Source of the DNA: an uncultured Prevotella sp. | GTDB taxonomy: Bacteria; Bacteroidota; Bacteroidia; Bacteroidales; Bacteroidaceae | Length of the DNA stretch: 6,464 bases | NCBI GenBank assembly: GCA_945827565.1 | Contig: CALZNR010000080.1 | Span: 1-6,464, forward strand | Direction of reading: 5' to 3' | Made by a program: the position numbers and the translations under genes | Notes under the pieces: model-generated | Seen by the model: only the letters and a program-made list of their open reading frames with translations | What the model was told of the DNA's origin: nothing | Databases searched by the model: none | Shown here: piece after piece, positions 1-6,418 of the stretch | Position numbering within the stretch: the first letter of the stretch is position 1 | How the letters are laid out: every line of letters begins with the position of its first letter

Positions 1-43
1 ACACTGCATATCGTCGGCAGCGTCAGATGTGTATAAGAGACAG
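1..43 (+). other. Illumina Nextera read-1 adapter with i5 index (artefact)
   Basis: Bases 11-43 match the Nextera read-1 transposase adapter, including the 19-bp Tn5 mosaic end AGATGTGTATAAGAGACAG at 25-43. Bases 3-10 (ACTGCATA) match the standard i5 index S506, and bases 1-2 are the end of the P5 tail. This is library-construction DNA, not genomic sequence. Genomic sequence begins at 44. Any reading frame starting in this stretch, such as one opening with MCIRDR, is spurious. Confidence 0.98.
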
Positions 44-986
44 GGGTATATCCCTTGTAGGTGCCGTTGTCGAGCCATTGGTTATAGGCACCGATATACT
101 CCCTGCCAAAACTCTCCACGATGAGCACCACCACATTCTTCCTGTTGGGCTTCACGCTGTCGGCAGGCAGGTGCAGTGGCGAGTAGATGGTGTTCAGTTC
201 TTCCTCGCCAAAGTAGTGTGGCACCTCAAAGATGGGCTTGTCTATGGTGCGTATCAGGGCAAAGGGGGTGTTGAGCACCAGGGCAGCTTCCAAGGGTCTG
301 TCCACATACTGGTTGGCATTGCTGATGGTGATGGGGCGCACAGCGGTGGTAAATCCGCCACGCATACCGCCGATGCACAGGGGCACTGCCACTGCCAGCC
401 ACAGGGTGTGCAGGGCATAGTAGCGCCATCCGCCCACCTGCTTGTACGAGGGGCGTGCAGGGGCGTGTTGCTTGTTGCTGCACTTCTTGAACCGGGGCAG
501 CGACCAATGCCACAGGGCAAACACCATGCCCGCCGCCAGTAGCACAAGATACCAGTGGCGCAGCAGTTCGGTGCCTATCACACCCCCGATGTTGTTTTCG
601 CTGGCAAACTCCTGAAACACGGTCACTGTGGTGCGCCTTCCGGTGTATTGAAAGTACACGGCATCACACAGGTTGGCCACCACACCTATGGTGTTGCACA
701 CCACAAACACCCATTTGGCGGTGCACTGCCACAGGTGGTGCTCCTTCAGATGCAGGGGCAGCAGCATCAGCACGATATACAGGGCGTTGGTGTAGAGAAT
801 GGCAGAGGTGTCAAACATCCATCCGCCTTTGAGCATCTCTGCTGCCGATGCCCATGTAAGGTTAGGGGCAAACACGCTGTAGTTTTCCAGCAGAAAGGCC
901 AGTCGGCACAGTTCGTAAATCACATATACCAGCAGCAGGTTCACTACCAGGTGGCAGGGCGATGAAATCAGATAGCGTTGGTTCAT
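44..986 (-). CDS. LTA synthase-like sulfatase-fold membrane phosphotransferase, C-terminus missing
   Basis: I translated this from the ATG at 986. It gives 314 complete codons, open up to the adapter junction at 44. The protein starts MNQRYLISSP and has about five hydrophobic segments (roughly residues 11-34, 62-81, 91-113, 143-163 and 192-210), matching the five-helix membrane domain of LtaS/MdoB-type enzymes. A linker leads to NVVVLIVESFGREYIGAYN (residues 284-302), the typical opening of the sulfatase-fold catalytic domain (PF00884). E291 aligns with the metal-binding Glu of LtaS. The nucleophilic Thr and the later Asp/His metal ligands would lie in the missing part. Family members transfer phosphoglycerol or phosphoethanolamine to glycans or lipids on the outer face of the inner membrane; the substrate here is unknown. 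Its ATG overlaps the stop of the upstream GT87 gene (ATGA at 983-986), implying translational coupling. Reading on into the adapter would add a false tail beginning VSYTHLTLPTI. Confidence 0.85.
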
Positions 987-2191
987 TGTTCTTCTTTTGT
1001 GTTATGATGGTCATTCTGTGGCAGGGCGGCATAGTCTTTGGTGTACATCTCCCACATCAGTTTGCCCCATATCAGTATGCAGGGCAGGGCCTTCAGGGCG
1101 TAGGGCTGTACATACTGCTTGCGCAGAAATGCCGGAAACAGGTCGCTGGGCGACATGCTGGTAAGTATAAAGGCAAACACCATGAGTGCCACATCCCACT
1201 TGCTCCGCTTCCAGGGCACTGCCACATACCAGATGCCCACGCCTGCCAGTGCAATGATGTAGCCGCTCGATTCGCTGCCCGTGCTGAACAGCACCGTAAA
1301 CATCAGCACCGATGCCACCCACATCAGTCGGAACGCCAGGTGCCTGTATTGCCTCAGGCGCAGGTACGGACCGGCAAAGAGCACCACTCCCGGCACAATG
1401 AGCCACAGGTCAGAGTAGTTCATGCAGCCCGAAATCTTGCGCACCATGCCCAGCAGTGATATGTTCTGTCCGCCTGCCATCAGGTTTTCGGCGTTCTTCT
1501 CCGTCAGGCAGATATACCACTCCCTGTACTGCTCCATCACGTATTCGCCGCTGCTTATCAGCATGGGCAGGGCAAAGAGCACCACTCCCCATGCCAGCAT
1601 CCACAGCACAAAGCGCACCTTGTGCCGGCTGAAGAAGAAGAAGGCAAGTCCCACAATGCCATACAGCTTCACCAGCGTGCCCAGCACAATGAGTAGGGCG
1701 GCGGTGCCCTCACGCTCCTTTTCTATACACACAAACGTGCCGATGACGATGGCCGCCACCGCAATGTTGAACTGGCTCATAAACAGGGCGGTGAGCAGTT
1801 CGTGGGCGCAGTACCACAGTATCATTATCTGCTGTCCCTGCCGCACTGGCAACTTGCGTATGCTCACAAACAGCACCAGCGCCATTGCCACATGCCAGAA
1901 CAGCAGTCCTAAGGGGTGGGGCAGCACAGCAAAGGGCGCTATCACCATGCTGAACAGCGGTCCGTAGTGGTTCACGTCAAAATACTCCTCGGGATAGGCC
2001 TCGTAGAGTGGGGTGCCGTTCCATGTGTGCCAGAACACGTATTTGAATATCAGGAAGTTGTTGCACTTGTTTATCTTCATCAGTGCCGACACCACGGGCA
2101 GCAGCAGCCACAGGCCCAGCAGGGTGCGCGGATCGCTGAAGAAGGGTTTGGACAGAAAGGTATGGATGCGTTGTGTCAACTGGTTCATCAT
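983..2191 (-). CDS. GT87-type (DUF2029) integral-membrane glycosyltransferase
   Basis: 402 residues from the ATG at 2191. It is a polytopic protein with roughly ten hydrophobic helices and resembles the GT87/DUF2029 family (PF09594) of GT-C enzymes, which use polyprenyl-phosphate sugars on the periplasmic side. Family-like motifs are FDVNHYGPLFSMVIAPFAVLP (residues 71-91), in which D72 is a candidate catalytic Asp, MSQFNIAVAAIV (138-149) and GTLVKLYGIVG (171-181). The C-terminus is short and polar (QNDHHNTKEEQ). The frame is open back to an ATG at 2278. That start is rejected because a TAnnTTTG -7 box lies between (2238-2245) and the extra 29 residues look like translated promoter DNA. A second ATG at 2188 is equally possible. 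The gene is first in an operon with the LTA-synthase-like gene, suggesting both modify the same envelope glycan or lipid. The family call is from motif and topology recognition; the donor and acceptor are unknown. Confidence 0.82.
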   Translation of the reverse strand: MMNQLTQRIHTFLSKPFFSDPRTLLGLWLLLPVVSALMKINKCNNFLIFKYVFWHTWNGTPLYEAYPEEYFDVNHYGPLFSMVIAPFAVLPHPLGLLFWHVAMALVLFVSIRKLPVRQGQQIMILWYCAHELLTALFMSQFNIAVAAIVIGTFVCIEKEREGTAALLIVLGTLVKLYGIVGLAFFFFSRHKVRFVLWMLAWGVVLFALPMLISSGEYVMEQYREWYICLTEKNAENLMAGGQNISLLGMVRKISGCMNYSDLWLIVPGVVLFAGPYLRLRQYRHLAFRLMWVASVLMFTVLFSTGSESSGYIIALAGVGIWYVAVPWKRSKWDVALMVFAFILTSMSPSDLFPAFLRKQYVQPYALKALPCILIWGKLMWEMYTKDYAALPQNDHHNTKEEQ

Positions 2192-2237
2192 GTTCTCTGT
2201 ATGTGGGGTTGACCTATGACGCCACAGGTAGCGCCTG

Positions 2238-2245
2238 CAAAGATA
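2238..2245 (-). promoter_or_regulatory. Bacteroidetes -7 promoter element for the GT87/LTA-synthase-like operon
   Basis: The minus strand reads TATCTTTG, an exact TAnnTTTG match to the Bacteroidetes primary sigma factor -7 box. It predicts a transcript start near 2231 and a leader of about 40 nt to the ATG at 2191. No TTTG lies at the ideal 19-nt spacing; the nearest one is only 12 nt upstream, so the -33 element is weak or absent. Confidence 0.6.
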
Positions 2246-2253
2246 ACTAAAAG

Positions 2254-2267
2254 AAAACAAATGTTTT
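2254..2267. repeat. 14-bp A/T-rich inverted repeat between divergent promoters
   Basis: The sequence AAAACA-AA-TGTTTT has perfect 6-bp arms around a 2-nt spacer. It lies just upstream of the minus-strand -7 box and about 40 bp upstream of the plus-strand -7 box, where an operator serving either gene could sit. An A/T-rich palindrome of this size may also arise by chance, so a regulatory role is only a suggestion. Confidence 0.35.
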
Positions 2268-2284
2268 AATAAATCCACCCTTTT

Positions 2285-2316
2285 GTTGTGTGCTTGACAG
2301 ATTATATATACCTTTG
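2285..2316 (+). promoter_or_regulatory. Bacteroidetes-type promoter for the GT4 glycosyltransferase
   Basis: The -7 box TACCTTTG (2309-2316) matches TAnnTTTG exactly. A GTTG at 2285-2288 lies 20 nt upstream as a partial -33 box; a full TTTG sits 3 nt further up at 2282-2285. The predicted start is near 2323, leaving a leader of about 26 nt before the ATG at 2349. No Shine-Dalgarno sequence is visible, as is usual in this phylum. Confidence 0.65.
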
Positions 2317-2348
2317 CACAGGTTCACACTATTCCACTAAAGCAGTAT

Positions 2349-3497
2349 ATGAAGATAGGATTTGATGGGAAAAGGGCGGCGCAAAACCGCACCGGATTAG
2401 GCAACTACAGCCGCTTTGTGTTGCGTATTCTCTCAGAGCAGCATCCCGAAAACGATTATCACCTGTTTATTCCAAATCAGAAGAAAACACCGTTTCTCCA
2501 TGAGATTCCCACCCTCAAGGCCCTGCATTGCCATTTTCCCCTCACCCCCTTGGCGCAGCGGCTGGCTTCGTTGTGGCGTGTGTGGGGCATGGGCGGCGAC
2601 CTGCGCCGGGAGGGCATCCAGGTGTTTCATGGGTTGAGCAACGAACTGCCGCTCACCATCCGCAAGGCAGGATGCCGCAGTGTGGTCACCATCCACGATC
2701 TTATCTTCCTGCGCTATCCGCAGTATTACCGTCCCATCGACCGCATCATCTATAATTTCAAGTTTCGCCGTGCGTGCATCAATGCCGACAAGATTATTGC
2801 TGTGAGCGAATACACCAAGCAAGAGATTGTGTATTTCTATGGCATTGATTCCAGCAAGATAGAGGTGGTGTATCAGGGGTGCGACCGCATCTTTGCGCAG
2901 CGTCCTCCGCAGGAGAGGTTAGACCAGGTGAAGTTGCTCTATCACCTGCCGCAGCGTTTTTTGCTGTATGTGGGCAGCATTGAAGAGCGCAAGAACCTGA
3001 TGCTGGTGGCAAAGGCATTGGTGCAGATGAGGGACACGGGCACCCCAGAGGCACAGTTGCCCCATGTGGTGGCAGTGGGCAAGCGCACGCCCTACACGGC
3101 ACGCCTACAGACGTTCCTGGCCCGTCACGGCATCACATCCACGTTCACCTTTCTCCATAATGTGGGCTATGCCCATCTGCCAGCGTTCTATTATCTTGCC
3201 ACCGCCTTTGTCTATCCCTCACGCATAGAGGGCTTTGGCATCCCCCTGCTCGAGGCTGTCACAGCCTCTCTGCCAGCCATTGGCTGCACGGGTTCTTGTT
3301 TGGAAGAGGCTGGTGGCGATGGCTGTCTGTATGTGCATCCCGATGATGCCAAAGGCATGGCAGAAGCCATTCAGCGGGTGATGGGCGATGAGGCCTTGCG
3401 TGCCGAGATGATTGCCCGTGGGCGGCAGCATGCCCTCCGTTTCACCGACGAGGTGCTGTGCCGTGACCTGATGCGTGTGTATTCGGCTCTGCAATAG
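2349..3497 (+). CDS. GT4-family glycosyltransferase (GT-B fold)
   Basis: 382 residues, a normal length for GT4. The N-terminal Rossmann half starts MKIGFDGKRA and has the acceptor-side glycine loop TGLGNYSR (residues 15-22). IHDLIFLRYPQYY (115-127) and VSEYTKQEIVYFYGI (152-166) are typical of the mannosyl/rhamnosyltransferase-like branch. The C-terminal half carries LLYVGSIEERKNL (205-217), whose R214/K215 correspond to the donor-phosphate-binding pair. It also carries the EX7E signature EGFGIPLLE with E294 and E302. A typical nucleotide-sugar-proximal loop and the helix DAKGMAEAI follow (residues 333-341). No membrane span is seen, so it is probably cytosolic and transfers an activated sugar to a lipid-linked or other glycan acceptor. 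It is transcribed divergently from the GT87/LTA-synthase-like operon, which suggests a shared envelope-glycan role. The sugar specificity is not readable. The start at 2349 follows the promoter closely. Confidence 0.93.
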   Translation: MKIGFDGKRAAQNRTGLGNYSRFVLRILSEQHPENDYHLFIPNQKKTPFLHEIPTLKALHCHFPLTPLAQRLASLWRVWGMGGDLRREGIQVFHGLSNELPLTIRKAGCRSVVTIHDLIFLRYPQYYRPIDRIIYNFKFRRACINADKIIAVSEYTKQEIVYFYGIDSSKIEVVYQGCDRIFAQRPPQERLDQVKLLYHLPQRFLLYVGSIEERKNLMLVAKALVQMRDTGTPEAQLPHVVAVGKRTPYTARLQTFLARHGITSTFTFLHNVGYAHLPAFYYLATAFVYPSRIEGFGIPLLEAVTASLPAIGCTGSCLEEAGGDGCLYVHPDDAKGMAEAIQRVMGDEALRAEMIARGRQHALRFTDEVLCRDLMRVYSALQ

Positions 3498-3550
3498 CCC
3501 TCTGCAGGTGCAGGTTATTCAAAAATGGAAGAAAATATCTGCCTCAAAGT

Positions 3551-3581
3551 TTTGAATTATGCAGCAAAAACATTATGTTTG
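3551..3581 (+). promoter_or_regulatory. Consensus Bacteroidetes promoter (TTTG-N19-TATGTTTG) for the ATPase gene
   Basis: TTTG at 3551-3554, exactly 19 nt, then TATGTTTG at 3574-3581: a full match to the Bacteroidetes -33/-7 consensus. The predicted transcript start is near 3588, only about 15 nt before the ATG at 3603. This decides the gene start, because the in-frame ATG at 3525 lies upstream of the promoter. Confidence 0.75.
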
Positions 3582-3602
3582 CACTGCATAATAAATATAA
3601 CC

Positions 3603-4976
3603 ATGAAATTCGTTGATAGAACAGAAGAGACCAAACGCTTGAGAGATGCCCTGTCGAGAGATAAGTCTGCGCTGGTAGTTATGTACGGTCGAAGGCGCTT
3701 AGGCAAGTCAACACTTATCAAAAGAGGGTTGTCGGACAGCGACGTTTATTTCCTTGCCGACCGTTCGGAAGGGCAACATCAGAGGGCTTTGCTGGCAAAG
3801 GTGATAGCACAGGCATTTCCTGATTTTGACAAGTTGACCTATCCGGATTGGGAGTCCTTGTTTCGGGCCGTCAACTATCGCACCGACAAGCGTTTCACTC
3901 TGTGTTTGGATGAATTTCCATATATAGTGGAGCAATCCCCCGAACTGCCGTCGGTGCTGCAAAAACTGGTTGACGAAAAACAACTGAAGTATCACCTTGT
4001 GCTTTGCGGTTCATCACAAAACATGATGTATGGGCTCTTTCTTGATGCTGCTGCCCCGCTGTATGGCCGTGCAGATGAAATTATGAGGCTTGCGCCGATA
4101 CGCTTGCCGTATGTTCAGGAGGCTCTGCATCTCGATGCGGTGGGTGCCATAGAGGAGTATGCCGTGTGGGGAGGAGTGCCCCGCTATTGGGAACTCAGGG
4201 AAACCAGAAGCTCGCTCGCTGATGCCTTGTGGCACAATATCCTCTCTGTCAACGGCACTCTTTACGAAGAGCCGGTAAAACTGTTTCAGGATGATGTGAA
4301 GGATATTGTTAAAACTTCCACCATCATGTCTTATATCGGCTCTGGCTCCAACCGTCTTTCTGAGATTGCTTCCAGATGTGGTGAGCCGGCAACCAATCTG
4401 GCACGTCCGCTGAAGAAACTTATCGACCTTGGTTTCTTGGAAAAAGATGTTCCTTTTGGAATTGACGAAAAGAATGCGAAGAAGAGCCTATACAAGATAG
4501 CCGACCCGTTTATGGAGTTCTACTATCAGTTTGTGGTGCCCAACCGTTCGTTCATCGAACTCGGTCGGCGTTTGCCGTTGGAGCAGGCCTTGACAGTCCA
4601 TTTCACAGAGTATGCAAGCAGGCATTGGGAAAAACTGTGCAGGGATGCCGTAACGGGTAATATGGTGAACGGAATTGTTTACGGCAAGGCAAAACGCTGG
4701 TGGGGAGCGGTGCTCAACGAGAAGAAAAAACCGGAACAGTTGGAGTTTGACGTGATGGCCGAATCGCTTGACAAAAAATACCTGTTGGTGGGCGAGTGCA
4801 AATGGACAAGTCAAGAGAACGGAAAACAGCTGACAGCTGAACTTCTGCGTAAAGTCCATCTGTTGCCGTTTGCCAAGGATTACAAGATTCTTCCTGTCTT
4901 GTTTCTCAAGAATCCGCCGAAAGAAGATGCAGGGAATACGATGCTGCCGCAGGATGTTGTGGAGATGATGAAATGA
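3603..4976 (+). CDS. Archaeal-type AAA ATPase with winged helix and DUF234 nuclease-like domain
   Basis: 457 residues from the ATG at 3603, starting MKFVDRTEETKRL, a classic opening for this family (PF01637 ATPase_2 plus PF03008 DUF234). The Walker A motif is GRRRLGKST (residues 29-37). Walker B is FTLCLDE with D103/E104, and LVLCGSS (132-138) is sensor-1-like. A winged-helix stretch (about 250-285, RLSEIASRCGEPATNLARPL) precedes the DUF234 region. There GKAKRWW (361-367), EFD (D383) and GECKW (E398, K400) form a PD-(D/E)XK-like arrangement, with E343 a candidate first acidic residue. The length is normal and no residue of the core motifs is missing. The cellular role of the family is not established; DNA-linked NTPase activity is an inference from the domains. 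It has its own promoter, so it appears unlinked functionally to the GT4 gene 105 bp upstream. Local GC is slightly below that of the glycosyltransferase genes. Confidence 0.93.
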   Translation: MKFVDRTEETKRLRDALSRDKSALVVMYGRRRLGKSTLIKRGLSDSDVYFLADRSEGQHQRALLAKVIAQAFPDFDKLTYPDWESLFRAVNYRTDKRFTLCLDEFPYIVEQSPELPSVLQKLVDEKQLKYHLVLCGSSQNMMYGLFLDAAAPLYGRADEIMRLAPIRLPYVQEALHLDAVGAIEEYAVWGGVPRYWELRETRSSLADALWHNILSVNGTLYEEPVKLFQDDVKDIVKTSTIMSYIGSGSNRLSEIASRCGEPATNLARPLKKLIDLGFLEKDVPFGIDEKNAKKSLYKIADPFMEFYYQFVVPNRSFIELGRRLPLEQALTVHFTEYASRHWEKLCRDAVTGNMVNGIVYGKAKRWWGAVLNEKKKPEQLEFDVMAESLDKKYLLVGECKWTSQENGKQLTAELLRKVHLLPFAKDYKILPVLFLKNPPKEDAGNTMLPQDVVEMMK

Positions 4977-4980
4977 ATTT

Positions 4981-4998
4981 CCCTTGATAGGCCAAGGG
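4981..4998 (+). terminator. Possible weak terminator after the ATPase gene
   Basis: A 6-bp hairpin CCCTTG-ATAGGC-CAAGGG begins 4 nt after the stop codon. A T-rich stretch follows at about 5010-5026, but it is over 10 nt from the stem, so classical intrinsic termination is doubtful. The position between convergent genes is the main support. Confidence 0.25.
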
Positions 4999-5034
4999 TG
5001 GCGGTGAACTTATTCCTTTTCTTTTTATACATCT

Positions 5035-5085
5035 AAAAAACGGAGTGGGACTGTGCCGCGACAGAGGTATTTACAGCACAGTCCC
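5035..5085 (-). terminator. Intrinsic-type terminator of the T9SS cargo gene
   Basis: On the minus strand, 9 nt after the stop codon, GGGACTGTGC (5085-5076) pairs perfectly with GCACAGTCCC (5056-5047) around a 19-nt loop. A run of six T follows at 5040-5035. Six nt separate the stem base from the T run; two outer CG pairs could partly close this gap. There is no T run on the plus-strand side, so it acts mainly for the minus-strand gene. Confidence 0.6.
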
Positions 5086-5093
5086 GAACGTCA

Positions 5094-6368
5094 TCACTTG
5101 ATGATAATCTTTTGTGCACTGGCAATCCTGCCTTTGTTCTTCAGGGCCACGTTGTACACACCCTGCGCCACATTGGCTGCATTGATGGTGATGTTGTCGC
5201 TGTTCGTGCGGCGCGAAGAGGCGATACTGCGCCCTCCCATGTCGTAGAGCACGGCCTCATCAATGTTGTTGCCATCTGCACCCACCGTGATTCTGCGCCC
5301 ATTCATGCTGATGATAGGGGCATTAGACTTGCTGCGGCTTATCTCCTTGAAAGATGTTGTAGTTCGGTTGTATTTGAAACAGATAAGTTCATCCGAGGTA
5401 CTTGCAACCAAATATGTGTTCCCATTAGAAACAAAATAACGAATCAAAGAGGTGTGTGGGGCGTCAAAAGAAGCAATCACGTTTCCATCTTCATCGTATA
5501 TGCCAAATCCCAAATTTTCTGGTTCCTCATATACAGTTCTGGAAAGTATGACACCTTTTTCATCAGACCCATAAACTATTGGATCACCTATGTTCTTCTT
5601 AACCGGACCATATTGCGGGAGAATATACTCCCACTTATCGTCATCATTGAACAATGCTTGTGATGCATAGATATAATGTGTATAAAAAATGTTGGTGTCA
5701 CAGTTGTAATAGTCTATCGGCAAAATAGGATACAAACAAATATTTTGCTCGCCAAACGAGTCACCTTTTTTCCACTCAGCATTGTCTAAATCAGCCTGAC
5801 TAAAGGTAGGATTATAAGCTACCCTAATCTGATATACGGTTCCATCTATAATGGAATAATACTCAAATGGATATGCAGTGCCAAACCAATGCGGATAATA
5901 ACAATCTGTTGTATCTGAAGAATGGCAGCTTACATTGCCCTTAAAGTCTGTAAATCCATAAAATTGTTGGCCTGCATATATCTCAGACATCCTTTCTATT
6001 AAAGAGTTCATGTCTGTTGCTGTCACAGGTTCCCCTTCGTTGTCATAAATTTTCCATTGGTATTGTATGTACTTTATTTCTGCACCAGAGGGTTTGACAA
6101 TCGCACTCTCACTATAGCTCCTCATGAGTGCAACAGTTTTATTGATTTTAAATTGTTTCACAACCTTCATATCCGCATCCCTAATCGAGGCTGTCATGTT
6201 GTCTGGTTCATCCTCGTTGATTCCTACAAAAGCAGCTTTCCCATTAGTTGTAAGGCAAGAAGGCATAAAAGTATAACCATAGTTTGCGCTAATATCCACT
6301 GCTTCCTGTGCGTTTGCAGACATTATACCGGCAGCAGACAGCAACGCTGCAAAAATTATTGTTTTCAT
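5094..6368 (-). CDS. Secreted protein of unknown function with T9SS type A sorting domain
   Basis: 424 residues from the ATG at 6368. A signal peptide is clear: MKT, a hydrophobic core (IIFAALLSAAGIM) and probable cleavage after SANA, leaving Gln21 at the mature N-terminus. An ATG 10 codons upstream (6398) would put MVARLFYSNN before the signal peptide and is rejected. The body (about 21-345) has no domain I recognise. It is rich in Tyr, Asp and Asn with six cysteines (38, 148, 156, 211, 223, 330). Two similar beta-hairpin-like stretches, TASIRDADMKVVKQF (59-73) and FGIYDEDGNVIASF (288-301), hint at a beta-rich repeat fold. Residues about 350-424 form a type A C-terminal sorting domain: ISMNGRRITV, VLYDMGGRSIAS, INAANVAQGVYNVAL and final KIIIK. 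Such domains direct proteins across the outer membrane by the PorSS/T9SS, followed by cleavage and surface attachment or release. The domain is encoded by GC-richer DNA than the body. Its promoter would lie beyond or near the contig end. Confidence 0.88.
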   Translation of the reverse strand: MKTIIFAALLSAAGIMSANAQEAVDISANYGYTFMPSCLTTNGKAAFVGINEDEPDNMTASIRDADMKVVKQFKINKTVALMRSYSESAIVKPSGAEIKYIQYQWKIYDNEGEPVTATDMNSLIERMSEIYAGQQFYGFTDFKGNVSCHSSDTTDCYYPHWFGTAYPFEYYSIIDGTVYQIRVAYNPTFSQADLDNAEWKKGDSFGEQNICLYPILPIDYYNCDTNIFYTHYIYASQALFNDDDKWEYILPQYGPVKKNIGDPIVYGSDEKGVILSRTVYEEPENLGFGIYDEDGNVIASFDAPHTSLIRYFVSNGNTYLVASTSDELICFKYNRTTTSFKEISRSKSNAPIISMNGRRITVGADGNNIDEAVLYDMGGRSIASSRRTNSDNITINAANVAQGVYNVALKNKGRIASAQKIIIK

Positions 6369-6418
6369 GTTGTTAGAATAAAAGAGGCGTGCCACCATTC
6401 TTCTGCTTGCCTTCTTTG

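Noticed and set aside
1373..1589. 19-bp direct repeat GGCAAAGAGCACCACTCCC at 1373-1391 and 1571-1589
   Set aside because: The copies are 198 bp apart and in frame, both encoding GVVLFA in membrane helices of the GT87 protein. Repeated hydrophobic codons explain them better than a functional repeat.
100..2120. Very frequent CAGGGC/AGGGCA words on the plus strand, resembling an uptake or chi-like signal
   Set aside because: They fall inside the minus-strand genes and reflect preferred GCC-CTG (Ala-Leu) and TGCC-rich codon use; they are almost absent between genes.
226..2219. Several open frames of 60-180 codons on both strands inside the minus-strand operon
   Set aside because: They are shadows of the GT87 and LTA-synthase-like genes. 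Their translations are low-complexity His/Gln/Pro/Cys-rich sequences without domain features.
3502..3513. Small hairpin CTGC-AGGT-GCAG after the GT4 stop codon as a terminator
   Set aside because: The stem is only 4 bp and no T run follows, so it is not supportable as a terminator.
2254..4859. Minus-strand open frames opposite the GT4 and ATPase genes (for example 2433-2822, 2794-3102 and 4488-4859)
   Set aside because: The sense-strand genes have full motif sets. The antisense frames have no recognisable domains or promoters and are shadows.
5053..5663. Plus-strand open frames (5053-5247 and 5112-5663) opposite the T9SS cargo gene
   Set aside because: They lie antisense to the clearly assigned sorting domain and body, with no promoter or domain of their own.
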